This document shows positions 1 to 8,815 of a stretch of DNA of 64,000 nucleotides, one piece after another; the stretch's first letter is position 1; the number at the start of each line of letters is the position of its first letter. The position numbers and the translations under genes are program-made. Source of the stretch: Candidatus Tritonobacter lacicola (GTDB lineage: Bacteria > Auribacterota > Tritonobacteria > Tritonobacterales > Tritonobacteraceae); NCBI GenBank assembly GCA_030765135.1, contig JAVCDC010000145.1:1-64000 (forward strand), given 5' to 3'. The notes beneath the pieces were generated by a model. The model saw nothing but the letters and a program-made list of their open reading frames with translations, was not told where the DNA came from and did no database searches.

Positions 1-1902
1 CCCGACATGAGGCTGGAGAAGGACGACGGTCAGACCTATGTTAGCCCGACACATATCCTCACCTATACGATCACCTTCTGGAACGACGGCAACATCGTGA
101 CCGATCCGTCGACGCAGATCGTAGACACAATACCCGCGGACACGACGTACGTGGCAGGAGGCACGTCCTGCTCTCTCGCGGCGACGATAGAGTACTCCGT
201 GGGGGGCGCCCCCTACAGCGCCACAGAGCCCCCGACGGGCACGGCGAACGTGACCATCCGCTGGTCCATGCCTGCGGGCGTGCCGGCAACGAGCGGTCCT
301 TACACTGCGACGTTCCAGGTGCAGGTGGACGACGGCCTGGACAACGGGGACACGGTCACCAACGAGGCGACGATCTCCGACGGCGGGACGCACGGTGTGG
401 ACCCGACGCCGTGGAACAACACCGATGACGACGTAGACCAGGTCCAGGTGCCGGAGCTCTCGATACTCAAGGACGACGGCGTGACGCTTGTAGAGGCCGG
501 AGAAACGCTGACCTACGTTCTGACATACGCCAACAACGGCGACGCGAACGCCCCGAACACGGTGATCGAGGACGCCATCCCTGCCGGCACAACATACGTC
601 GCCGGCGGGACGAGCATCATCGACCCCACGGCCCAGATATGGTACTCCGTTGGCGGGGCGCCCTACGATACGACTGAACCGGCGACGGGGACGGCGGACG
701 TGACAATACAGTTCCGCATTCCCAACCTGGTTGCGAGCGACGGCGGAACGGCCCAGTTCCAGGTGCGGGTCGACACGCCCCTCACCGTCTCGACCATAAT
801 AAACACGTCCACCATCGACTACGACGGCTCCAACGGCAGCGATCCCAAGCCCTGGAACAACAGCGACACCGACACAGACTACGGCAAGCTGCCCCTCTTC
901 GTCATGAAGCGATGCGCCGGCGAGGTAACAGGTTACGATACGCCCAACCCCGGCGACTGGACTTACTGGGACGCTGAGGCAAGAAACCCGTCAGGGCTGG
1001 CGGGGGACTGGTGGGTCATCCCGGACGACCCCTGGGTCATAAGAAAAATGACGGAGGTGGACTCCGGCGATGGAGGCAGTCAGGAATTCGCAATCCTCAA
1101 GCTGGAGGGCGGCGATTTCTCCGACTATAACATCTACCTGTACAACGTACCGGTGATCGGGGACCTGACTTACTGGGATGCGATGGCCAGGAACCCCTCT
1201 CCGCTGGCCAGGGACCTGTGGCAGATACCCGGGGGCAACGATACGGCCCTGCTGGCGGACGGCGGGAACGATCATATGTTATCGATGAAGGACGAGGTTG
1301 GAGACTTCAACATTTACCTCTACAACAGTCTCCACCCCGGTGACTGGTCTTACTGGGACGCCGTGGCGAGGAATCCATCACCCCTGGCCAGGGACCTCTG
1401 GGTAATATCGGACGGTAACGATATAGTGGCGATGTGCGGCCTGGATACGACCGGGGACAAGGACAGCGACAGCCTTCTGGTCCTGAAAGACGAGTGGGGA
1501 GACTACAACCTGTACCTATGGAACATGCCCGCGACGGGCGACTGGACCTACTGGGACGCCGTGGCGAGGAATCCATCACCCCTGGCCAGGGACCTCTGGA
1601 TGATCCCGTCGAGCAACGACCTGCTCTTGATCACGGGAATAAACAGGGGCTCGACCTTTGACGAACTGGGTGTTTTCGTGGATGTTGGCGGCGACCACGA
1701 CCTCTACAAGTGGAATGACGGCGGAGACCAGAACTTCTATCTGTGGAACGCGCCCCGGCCCGGCGATTGGACGTACTGGAACGCGGCGGCTAGAAACCCA
1801 TCTCCGCTGGCCAGGGATTTATGGATAATACCCAGCAACAACAACATCTTTGCCATCTCCGCGCCGCGCCTTGGAGCCGCACCGCCAACGCCGACGCCCT
1901 GA
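1..1902 (+). CDS. DUF11-type surface protein with five YWD-RNPSPLARDLW repeats, 5' end missing
   Basis: The frame is open to the left edge of the window. The first visible Met lies inside a motif (PDMRLEKDDG) that recurs as PELSILKDDG near residue 150, so this Met is internal and the true start is upstream. Two DUF11-like beta-sandwich domains cover about residues 1-140 and 150-300. From about residue 315 a repeat of 60-75 residues built around YWDAVARNPSPLARDLW occurs five times, separated by acidic segments ending in LYLWN or IYLYN. The chain ends in a short PTPTP tail. DUF11 domains are typical of large exported proteins. The repeats resemble none I can name; adhesion or cell-surface structure is inference. 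Confidence 0.7.
   Translation, partial: PDMRLEKDDGQTYVSPTHILTYTITFWNDGNIVTDPSTQIVDTIPADTTYVAGGTSCSLAATIEYSVGGAPYSATEPPTGTANVTIRWSMPAGVPATSGPYTATFQVQVDDGLDNGDTVTNEATISDGGTHGVDPTPWNNTDDDVDQVQVPELSILKDDGVTLVEAGETLTYVLTYANNGDANAPNTVIEDAIPAGTTYVAGGTSIIDPTAQIWYSVGGAPYDTTEPATGTADVTIQFRIPNLVASDGGTAQFQVRVDTPLTVSTIINTSTIDYDGSNGSDPKPWNNSDTDTDYGKLPLFVMKRCAGEVTGYDTPNPGDWTYWDAEARNPSGLAGDWWVIPDDPWVIRKMTEVDSGDGGSQEFAILKLEGGDFSDYNIYLYNVPVIGDLTYWDAMARNPSPLARDLWQIPGGNDTALLADGGNDHMLSMKDEVGDFNIYLYNSLHPGDWSYWDAVARNPSPLARDLWVISDGNDIVAMCGLDTTGDKDSDSLLVLKDEWGDYNLYLWNMPATGDWTYWDAVARNPSPLARDLWMIPSSNDLLLITGINRGSTFDELGVFVDVGGDHDLYKWNDGGDQNFYLWNAPRPGDWTYWNAAARNPSPLARDLWIIPSNNNIFAISAPRLGAAPPTPTP
945..1850 (+). repeat. Five in-gene repeats coding YWDxxARNPSPLARDLWxIP
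   Basis: Copies start near 950, 1160, 1339, 1537 and 1762. The third and fourth copies are identical in DNA over roughly 50 bases (about 1350-1400 and 1548-1598), which points to recent duplication or gene conversion. The first copy is the most divergent (SGLAGDWW in place of SPLARDLW). Confidence 0.85.
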
Positions 1903-2050
1903 CAGACCGGGCGCACCGCTCCAAGGAATGGGACGATAAACACCGTCGTCCCCTGCCCGGGCTACCCTTGAACGAGGCCGTTTATTCCACGCAGTCCTTG
2001 AAATACAGAACGTGATGGTGTAACGTGCTGATAAACCGAGGGGGGTTGCT

Positions 2051-3445
2051 ATGGGAACAAGGTCCATGTCTTTTCCAGCCATCTTCTGTGCATCACTGCT
2101 CGTCCTGGTGTTCGGAGGGTGCGGCGAGAAAAAGCCGGAGGGACCGGCCGTTCTATCGTACAAGGAGGCCGGCAAGCACATCGGCGAGGTGAGCACGGTA
2201 GAGGGCACCATCGTCTCAACGTACAGCGGGAAGAACAGCCTCAAGCTGAACTTCGACACCAACTACCGGCGCTACCTCTCCATAACGATACCCCTCAAAT
2301 ACCTGGAGCAATTCCCGGAGAACCCGCAGAGCTACTACAAGGGAAAGAAGATCCGGGCGACAGGAAGAATCACCAGGTACAGCGGGGCCCCGAGCATGCT
2401 CGTCACCGACGGCCCCCAGATCCGCCTCGCCAAGCCTGCGGAGGGGGAACCGCCCCCCCCCGCGGTTGTGCAACCCGTCTTCAACAGGGAGTACCTGCCG
2501 AAGGCCATCGAAATCATCGACGGGGCCGGAGATTCGCTCCGCATCATAATGTATTTGTACAAGTACAGCGGTCACGTAAAGAAGATCTACCGGGCCCTTA
2601 AAAAGGCGGAGGAGCGGGGCGTGGATGTCAAGATCATCATGGACGACGAAATCGCCTCCAACAGGGAATCGGCGCCCTACCTCGAGCAAGCCGGCGTCGA
2701 CGTCAAGATCGACGGGCCGGAGAAGAAGACACACTGCAAGATCATCATCGCGGACTCCGACAAGGTCCTCATGGGCTCGACGAACTTCAGCAACTCCTCG
2801 TTAGGAAGGAACAACGAGACGAACGTCTTCATCGAGAGCAGGGCCGTCGCGGGCTACTACGAGGACTATTTCAATAAGCTGTGGAAAGACCCCTCGCGCG
2901 AGCATCTCCTTTCGAGCAAGCCGGCCGTCGAGGGGATAATTCCCCTGGTAAACAGGGAGTACCTCTGGAGCCTCCTGCCGCGGCTGAACGGCGCGAAGAA
3001 GCGTATATGGGTGGTGATGTACGGGACGAAGCTCTTCGAGGAACCGGACAACCCGGTCCACATGGTCCTCTCCTCCCTCGTCAGGGCGACGAAACGCGAC
3101 GTGGATGTGCGCGTAGTCCTCGACATGGGACCCGACGAGGAATGGTGCAGGATCACAAACGAATTGAACCGGGAGGTGGCCGGCTATCTCTCGAAGAGGG
3201 GCGTGCCGGTAAAGTTCGAATCTCCGGATGTCATCACCCACGCCAAGCTCATCATCATCGATGACGAGGCATTCGTGGGGTCGACGAACTGGGGCTACGG
3301 CGGGTTCAAGCGGTACAATTCAACTAACGCCATAATCAGCGACCGGAAAGCCGTCGGGGCGTACGAAAAATACTTCCTGAATCTCTGGGAAGGAGAGCCC
3401 TACGGCATCGAGCAGGTGGAGATAGAAGAGAAAGCGGCCGCCTGA
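2051..3445 (+). CDS. Exported OB-fold plus phospholipase D/Nuc-like lipoprotein
   Basis: A signal peptide ends at a lipobox-like FGGC with Cys24, so the protein is probably a lipid-anchored envelope protein. Residues about 35-130 resemble the OB-fold nucleic-acid-binding module often attached to exported nucleases (VEGTIV, YYKGKKIRATGRITRYSG). Two PLD catalytic modules follow. The first has H228-x-K230-x4-D235 and GSTN; the second has H397-x-K399-x4-D404 and GSTN. Two complete HKD motifs make a monomeric phosphodiesterase likely. The OB-fold favours nucleic acid over phospholipid as substrate, but this is inferred. A purine-rich GAGGGGGG ribosome site precedes the ATG. Confidence 0.8.
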   Translation: MGTRSMSFPAIFCASLLVLVFGGCGEKKPEGPAVLSYKEAGKHIGEVSTVEGTIVSTYSGKNSLKLNFDTNYRRYLSITIPLKYLEQFPENPQSYYKGKKIRATGRITRYSGAPSMLVTDGPQIRLAKPAEGEPPPPAVVQPVFNREYLPKAIEIIDGAGDSLRIIMYLYKYSGHVKKIYRALKKAEERGVDVKIIMDDEIASNRESAPYLEQAGVDVKIDGPEKKTHCKIIIADSDKVLMGSTNFSNSSLGRNNETNVFIESRAVAGYYEDYFNKLWKDPSREHLLSSKPAVEGIIPLVNREYLWSLLPRLNGAKKRIWVVMYGTKLFEEPDNPVHMVLSSLVRATKRDVDVRVVLDMGPDEEWCRITNELNREVAGYLSKRGVPVKFESPDVITHAKLIIIDDEAFVGSTNWGYGGFKRYNSTNAIISDRKAVGAYEKYFLNLWEGEPYGIEQVEIEEKAAA

Positions 3446-3739
3446 CATCCATAAAACACTTGCCGAGCCCCCTCCCTCTCTGGAATAATCTCAAGCTTTC
3501 CGGCCACAGGAGCCGTACTGCTGACAATAATGGATAAACTTTTTCTCGGAAATAAATTAGCTCACTACGCTCGCAAATTTATGTGGCTCCGACTGCGTCA
3601 GAGCATGGCGGTAGCCGTCCCGAATGCTTTCGGGGCGCACCCTACCCCGGTCCCGGTGGGACTTCCCTCCGGCGGGGTCCCTACCGGGAAAGGGTGCGGC
3701 TACCTTTGAAAATATAACAAGTTCCTATACGATAAATTT
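3446..3739. other. Intergenic region ahead of the primase pair
   Basis: This stretch of about 290 bases holds no credible gene. Its first part is AT-rich and unremarkable. From about 3610 it carries the structured inverted repeat described separately. No Shine-Dalgarno-like purine run is seen directly before the ATG at 3740. Confidence 0.6.
3610..3704. repeat. Multi-stem structured element upstream of the primase pair
   Basis: Nested complementary arms are visible. GGTAGCCG (3610-3617) faces CGGCTACC (3697-3704). CGCACCCT (3636-3643) faces AGGGTGCG (3691-3698). CCCGGTGGGAC (3652-3662) faces GTCCC plus ACCGGG (3677-3688) with one bulged T. A side hairpin CCCGAA/TTCGGG sits at about 3619-3634. 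The outer and second stems compete for two bases. This could be a structured leader RNA, a dispersed intergenic repeat or a protein-binding site. Confidence 0.65.
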
Positions 3740-5140
3740 ATGGAGAACCAGATAGAGTACTACAGGGACCCGGAGGTCCGCGAGAGGATCGCCGAGTACT
3801 GCGGCGGCTCGGCCATGGAGCCGGAGCTCTGCACAGCCGAGTACCTCGTCGGCTACGGCCAGGCCATTGATTCTCCAGGGGGGTACGTCTCCACACCGAA
3901 GGACGGGTTCAGCTGGATACTGGAGCAGGGCCTCGACATCTTCCGGTCGATCTGGGACAAGAACCACACGCTCAGCGTCCTGGACGTGGAATATTTCAAC
4001 ATAGATTTCCCCGGCCGGGTCTACCTCCACCAGCGCGAAACGTTCGGGCTCCTGGAGCCAATCTACGAGGTCATCCTGGGCGTATTCGGACGCTTTGAAA
4101 TCCAGCCGATGGTCAACGTGACCGGGCAGGGATACCACTTCTCTTTTCAAATCCAGTCCGCCACGCGGGCGGACCTCCGCCTCGAGAAACTCGGCAAACT
4201 CATCGAATCGGTGGAGGCAAAATACGAAAGCTCGGGCAGCAAGAGGCACCGGCACGTATCGCTCCGCCACGGCCTCTCCTTCGACGGGATGGGCCGCGTC
4301 ATGGAGTACCTCACCCACACCATAATCAGGGAATCCGCCGGAAAGGTAGGCCTCCCCCTCACCGTCACCGACGTGGCCGTCGGAAAAGGCAAGACAGGCC
4401 GCGAGGCGATATCCCTCGACCTGTCGTGTTTCGGGGACCCGATCTTCATGCGGGACCTGAGGTGCCCGTTCTCGACGCACCAGAAACACAAGATGGACGT
4501 CTGGAAAGTCGGGAAAACCATATCCGACGGCACGCCCGTACAGGTGGCGATCCCCCGGAAGAACATCGAGATGGACCGCGTTTTCAGCCTCAGGCGGAAC
4601 TTCGCCGCGGCAGCAGCCTTTGCCCGGGACGTCCACTGCTTCATCCCCGACTATTCCGTGAACTTCAACAAGGTCATAGACGAGTACCTGGAATCCAGGC
4701 TGTTTGAATTCCACCGGTGGTTCGACAGCGTGGAGCAGGATCACTGGACGGAGTGGGACCGTACATACAGGGCGATGGACCTGAATATAGTCCCCCCGTG
4801 CGTCCGGCAGCCCCTCATCAGGCCCAACGACAATCTGCTCAAGCCCACGAACCTGCAGACCCTGACCCGCTGCCTCCTGGCGCGGGGGTGGCATCCGAAG
4901 CACATCGCCGGACTCGTGCGGGCGAAGTGGGAGGGACCCCACGGGTGGGGAGACCTGTGGTCCCAGTTCGACGCCGGATCGCGCTCCTCGTTCTACGTGA
5001 GGATGTTCAGCGGTCTGATTGCCGACGGAACGGACCGGCTCGTGGACCAGAACTGCATCTCCCACCAGGAGAAGGGATTTTGCATACAACCGAACTGCGG
5101 CTACAACCTGGCGGACTACCGCTGGGATGGCAGATTCTAA
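3740..5140 (+). CDS. AEP primase fused to a PriL-like iron-sulfur domain, copy 1
   Basis: No standard annotation comes to mind, but the motifs fit a primase of the archaeo-eukaryotic (AEP) superfamily. Motif I is VLDVEYFN (D82, E84). Motif II is TGQGYHFSF (H133). Motif III is ISLDLS (D227), followed by RCPFSTHQKHK, which resembles the R-x-P-x-S-x-x-x-K element downstream of motif III in AEPs. The C-terminal 115 residues resemble the PriL/PRIM2 4Fe-4S domain: PPCVRQPL (C354), a helix with RCLLARGWHPKHIAGL, then C439, C448 and C453. The protein would thus carry the catalytic and large-subunit cluster functions in one 466-residue chain. DNA or RNA primer synthesis is inferred. No helicase, replication or phage gene is adjacent. 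Confidence 0.7.
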   Translation: MENQIEYYRDPEVRERIAEYCGGSAMEPELCTAEYLVGYGQAIDSPGGYVSTPKDGFSWILEQGLDIFRSIWDKNHTLSVLDVEYFNIDFPGRVYLHQRETFGLLEPIYEVILGVFGRFEIQPMVNVTGQGYHFSFQIQSATRADLRLEKLGKLIESVEAKYESSGSKRHRHVSLRHGLSFDGMGRVMEYLTHTIIRESAGKVGLPLTVTDVAVGKGKTGREAISLDLSCFGDPIFMRDLRCPFSTHQKHKMDVWKVGKTISDGTPVQVAIPRKNIEMDRVFSLRRNFAAAAAFARDVHCFIPDYSVNFNKVIDEYLESRLFEFHRWFDSVEQDHWTEWDRTYRAMDLNIVPPCVRQPLIRPNDNLLKPTNLQTLTRCLLARGWHPKHIAGLVRAKWEGPHGWGDLWSQFDAGSRSSFYVRMFSGLIADGTDRLVDQNCISHQEKGFCIQPNCGYNLADYRWDGRF

Positions 5141-5153
5141 TGAGGACGCAGTA

Positions 5154-6602
5154 ATGGCACCATCGGTAATGTCGGACAAGGAGGTCAGGGACCTGATCTC
5201 GTATTACAAATCGCGGGACGTCCGCAAACGCCTGGACGAATATTGCAACTACAGTGCAAAAAAGGAGTTGAGCTGCGAGTATCTCATCGGCTTCGGGGAG
5301 CCGTTGAAGAGGCTGGGGTACAACGTGCCGGTCATGGGAGTCCCGGCCCACCGCCTGGACGACCTGATCGATATGGGCCTCGACCTCTTCCGGTCCGTAT
5401 GGGACCACGAGGGGACACTGGCCATCCTCGACATAGAGTATTTCAACCTGGACTCCCTCGCCACCCTCTACGCGAACCCTGTAAAATATTTCAAGTTGCT
5501 GGAGCCCACCTACAGGGCCATAACGGACGTCCTGGACGGCTACGGGATAACCCATCTCAATAACACCACGCCATCGGGCTACCACTTCGAGTCCAAGATA
5601 CCGTTCTCGACAAAAGCACACAAGAAGCTGGAGAAAATCGGGCACCTCGAAAGCTCACTGAAATCCCAGTACGCCTCCCTTCCCGAAAGCGACCATAAGT
5701 GCACGAGAAAAATGACGGCCGGGGCCGCGCTCGGCTACAGTGCAATCGGCCGATTGATGGAGTTCCTCTGCCACAGGGTCATAGAAGCCGCCGGCCCGTC
5801 CAGCAAGCTCCCCATAACCATAGCCGACACGGCACCGGGCGAAAACGACATGCGGCGGGAAGGAGTAAGCCTCGACATCACGCAGTACGGCGACAACCTC
5901 AACATGCGCTCCATCAGGTTCGCTTTCTCCGGCCACCAGAAGCACAAGGTCTACGTGAACAGGTTCGGGGCCGATCTCGCCCGCAGGACACCGGTATACG
6001 CGTGCGTGCCGAGAAACGACCATACAATAAAAGAGCTCTACGACGTGAGGAAAGGCCTGGATTCAGCGCGCGAATATGCCGCCACCGTTTCGGCCAGGAT
6101 TCCCAAGGCCTCTCGAGGGTGGGCGAAGCTCGCGGACGACTACATGGCATCCTCCCTATTCGCGTTCCACAGGGAATTCGACTCCGTTAATCACGACCCG
6201 CGGGACAGGTGGACAAAGACATACCTGGATCTAGACCTGGAGAGGATGCCGGCGTGCGTTGCCATGCCCCTCATGAACGCCAACCCCTGGCTCCTGATGC
6301 CCACCAATATCCAGACGGTATGCCGGGTCTTCTACGCCATGGGATGGCACCCCAAGCACATCGCCGGGATGATAAGGGCACACTACAGCAGGGGACCGTA
6401 CTGGCCCATCGACTGGAACAAATACAACGCCGAGGTTAAAGCGAACTTCTGGGTGCGCGTCTACTGCGGCATGATCGCGACGGGAACAGATTCCCTCGAT
6501 GACCTCAACTGCGCCTCCCAGGCCTTCAAGTGGTTTTGCCCGAAACCCTTCTGCGGCCACAACCTGGCAGACTACAGGGCGAAGATAGAGTCGAGGGCCT
6601 GA
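5154..6602 (+). CDS. AEP primase fused to a PriL-like iron-sulfur domain, copy 2
   Basis: This is a full-length paralogue of the preceding gene, starting 14 bases after its stop. The ATG at 5154 is chosen because GAGG lies 8 bases upstream. The frame also stays open further upstream inside the first gene, but that extension has no homology to copy 1. The same motifs recur in order: ILDIEYFN (D93, E95), TPSGYHFES (H144), VSLDIT (D241) with R255 and SGHQKHK, and C-terminal cysteines C368, C453, C462 and C467. All candidate catalytic and cluster ligands are kept in both copies although overall sequence has diverged strongly. That suggests an old duplication with both products under selection, perhaps as a heterodimer. 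Function is inferred from motifs alone. Confidence 0.7.
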   Translation: MAPSVMSDKEVRDLISYYKSRDVRKRLDEYCNYSAKKELSCEYLIGFGEPLKRLGYNVPVMGVPAHRLDDLIDMGLDLFRSVWDHEGTLAILDIEYFNLDSLATLYANPVKYFKLLEPTYRAITDVLDGYGITHLNNTTPSGYHFESKIPFSTKAHKKLEKIGHLESSLKSQYASLPESDHKCTRKMTAGAALGYSAIGRLMEFLCHRVIEAAGPSSKLPITIADTAPGENDMRREGVSLDITQYGDNLNMRSIRFAFSGHQKHKVYVNRFGADLARRTPVYACVPRNDHTIKELYDVRKGLDSAREYAATVSARIPKASRGWAKLADDYMASSLFAFHREFDSVNHDPRDRWTKTYLDLDLERMPACVAMPLMNANPWLLMPTNIQTVCRVFYAMGWHPKHIAGMIRAHYSRGPYWPIDWNKYNAEVKANFWVRVYCGMIATGTDSLDDLNCASQAFKWFCPKPFCGHNLADYRAKIESRA

Positions 6603-6756
6603 GCGAGCGGATCCAGTCTTGCAAGTGCCGGGAGCGGCCTGAAAATGGCTGGAACAGTCACACTGAATGTGCATAATAAATAACTTCCCTGAGGTATCGA
6701 GATATCAACTACTGTAATAGAATGTATAACCGCCATGTCACTGAAGGAGAGAACGC

Positions 6757-8721
6757 ATGTTAGAACTGAAAAAGGGCATTGATATCCTTGCTGAAATCGG
6801 CGGGATCAACTCCCCGGAAGAGGCGACGGCCCTCTTCGAGAGTAAATGTGACCGGAAAAACCTGGAAAAACTGGGCAAGATAACCAATGAAGAAGCCCTG
6901 GTAAAAATCGCAAACGCCATCGCGATGACGGATCCCGATGCGGTCTTCGTGAATACCGGCTCGGATGAGGACGTTCAAAAAGTGAGGGAGATGAGCCTGG
7001 CAACGGGAGAAGAACAGCCGCTGGCAATGAGGGGCCATACGATTCACTTCGACCTCCCCCAGGAACAGGCGCGCATCGTCGACAGGACATTCTACATCGT
7101 GAACGAGGATGAAGACGTCAGCGTCCTTGCCAAGAAGATACTCAGGGAGGAAGCGTACGAGTACGTGAAAGACCACATGCCCGGAATCGCCAGAGGGAAA
7201 ACGCTGATGATCGGATTCTTCAGCAGGGGGCCCGTCGGCTCGCAGGCAGCGCTCCCCGCAATAGAGATCACGACATCGACATACGTCATGCACTCCGCAA
7301 ATATCCTGTACAGAAATGCCTATGACCACTTTGACCGGGAAACGCAGCGTGCCGGGCTGTTTTTAACCAATATTCACAGCGAAGGGCCGAACAGGCCGGA
7401 AGACCTGCCGAACGCGAGGGTCTTCATGGACAGGAGCTGGCTGACCACGTTCTCGATGTTCTGCACCTATGCCGGCAATACGCTGCTGCTTAAAAAGGGG
7501 AATCACCGGTTCGCGGTCGACCTGGCGACCTACTACCACAGGGGAGAAGAACTGTCCGAGCACATGTACATCACCGGCCTGACAGGCCCCGGAGGGAGGA
7601 AAACGTTCTTTGCGGGGGCGGCGCCGTCAGGGTGCGGCAAGACCGCGACAGCCATGGCGGGCACGGATTTCATCGGCGACGACCTCGCGCGGCTATGGAT
7701 CGCAGAGGACGGGACGCTGCGAGGCATCAACGCGGAGTTCGGTATCTTCGGGATCGTTCAGGACGTGAGCCTGGAAAGCGATCCGCACCTGATGAACTGC
7801 CTGAGGGAGGAGGGCGCGGAAGTTATATGGTCAAACGTGCTTATCGATAAAGACAAAGTGCCCCACTGGGCCGGAAACGGCGAAGAACATCCGAAAAGAG
7901 GCATCAACTTCCAGGGCGACTGGCAGGAAGGTAAGACGGATGAAGACGGAAAAGCCATTCCGCTCTCCCATCCGAACGCGAGGTGCACGCTCCGGAACAA
8001 CTCCATCGGGAATTACAGCGAGGAGGTGGGGGAAAACCCGGACGGGGCGCGAATCCAGGTGGTCACGTACAGCGGGCGCGACAGCGATACGATGCCGCCC
8101 GTCTGGGTCGCCAAGAACCCCGATCACGGCGTCGTCATCGGGGCCTCGATCCTCTCGGCGGCAACCGCAACCGAGGTCGGTGTGACGGGAGTCAGACGCC
8201 AGCCCTGGGCCAATGAGCCGTTCATCCCCGGTCCGCTCTCCGACTATATGGATGCGCAGTTCAAGTTCTTCAACTCAGGCAAGCTGAAGGCTAAACCCAT
8301 TATGGCCGGACTGAACTATTTCCTTACGCACGGCGCGCGCGGAGGGGAGGGGACGGGGCTGCTCGGCGAGAAGCGCGACGTGAAAGCATGGCTCGGGTGG
8401 CTCGAATTACGGGTGCACGGAGAGGTCGACGCGATTGAAACGCCGATTGGATTCATCCCCAAGTACGGGGATCTCAACAAGTTGTTCGCCGGAATAGGCA
8501 AAGAGTATCCGAAGAGCCTGTATGACAAGCAATTCTCTTTCCACATAGAAAATATCATGGCAAGAATTATTCTTCAGGAAGAAGCCTATAAGAAAGAGAG
8601 AACCCCCCCCCCCACATTGTTCGAGGTCTATGAAGAGCAGAAAAGGGGCCTCGAAGCGCTGAAGGCAAAGTACGGACCGGTCGTTACGGTTGAACAGCTC
8701 ATCGAGGGCGCCTGGAAATAG
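6757..8721 (+). CDS. pckG: Phosphoenolpyruvate carboxykinase (GTP)
   Basis: This cytosolic enzyme interconverts oxaloacetate plus GTP and PEP plus GDP plus CO2, the first committed step of gluconeogenesis or an anaplerotic route in anaerobes. At 654 residues it is slightly longer than the usual 590-630. The kinase P-loop APSGCGKTATAM begins near residue 288 and holds the reactive Cys typical of the GTP family. It is followed by GDDLARLW and the family-specific NNSIGNY region. A GGAGA ribosome site sits 7 bases before the ATG. Near the 3' end, 11 consecutive C bases (8603-8613) encode a Pro run, a possible slippage point. No other central-metabolism gene is adjacent. Confidence 0.95.
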   Translation: MLELKKGIDILAEIGGINSPEEATALFESKCDRKNLEKLGKITNEEALVKIANAIAMTDPDAVFVNTGSDEDVQKVREMSLATGEEQPLAMRGHTIHFDLPQEQARIVDRTFYIVNEDEDVSVLAKKILREEAYEYVKDHMPGIARGKTLMIGFFSRGPVGSQAALPAIEITTSTYVMHSANILYRNAYDHFDRETQRAGLFLTNIHSEGPNRPEDLPNARVFMDRSWLTTFSMFCTYAGNTLLLKKGNHRFAVDLATYYHRGEELSEHMYITGLTGPGGRKTFFAGAAPSGCGKTATAMAGTDFIGDDLARLWIAEDGTLRGINAEFGIFGIVQDVSLESDPHLMNCLREEGAEVIWSNVLIDKDKVPHWAGNGEEHPKRGINFQGDWQEGKTDEDGKAIPLSHPNARCTLRNNSIGNYSEEVGENPDGARIQVVTYSGRDSDTMPPVWVAKNPDHGVVIGASILSAATATEVGVTGVRRQPWANEPFIPGPLSDYMDAQFKFFNSGKLKAKPIMAGLNYFLTHGARGGEGTGLLGEKRDVKAWLGWLELRVHGEVDAIETPIGFIPKYGDLNKLFAGIGKEYPKSLYDKQFSFHIENIMARIILQEEAYKKERTPPPTLFEVYEEQKRGLEALKAKYGPVVTVEQLIEGAWK

Positions 8722-8815
8722 CCCGCTTAATGTCCGGGGTCGGCGTGAGAGCCGGCGATAGCCGAACAAGTCCTGCCGTATCTACTCGATCGAGGCTGCC
8801 GGCATACCCCGCGGA

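Noticed and set aside
3725-5179. Long minus-strand open frame opposite the first primase gene
   Set aside because: Low-complexity composition typical of antisense to GC-rich genes; the plus-strand frame carries the conserved motifs shared with its paralogue.
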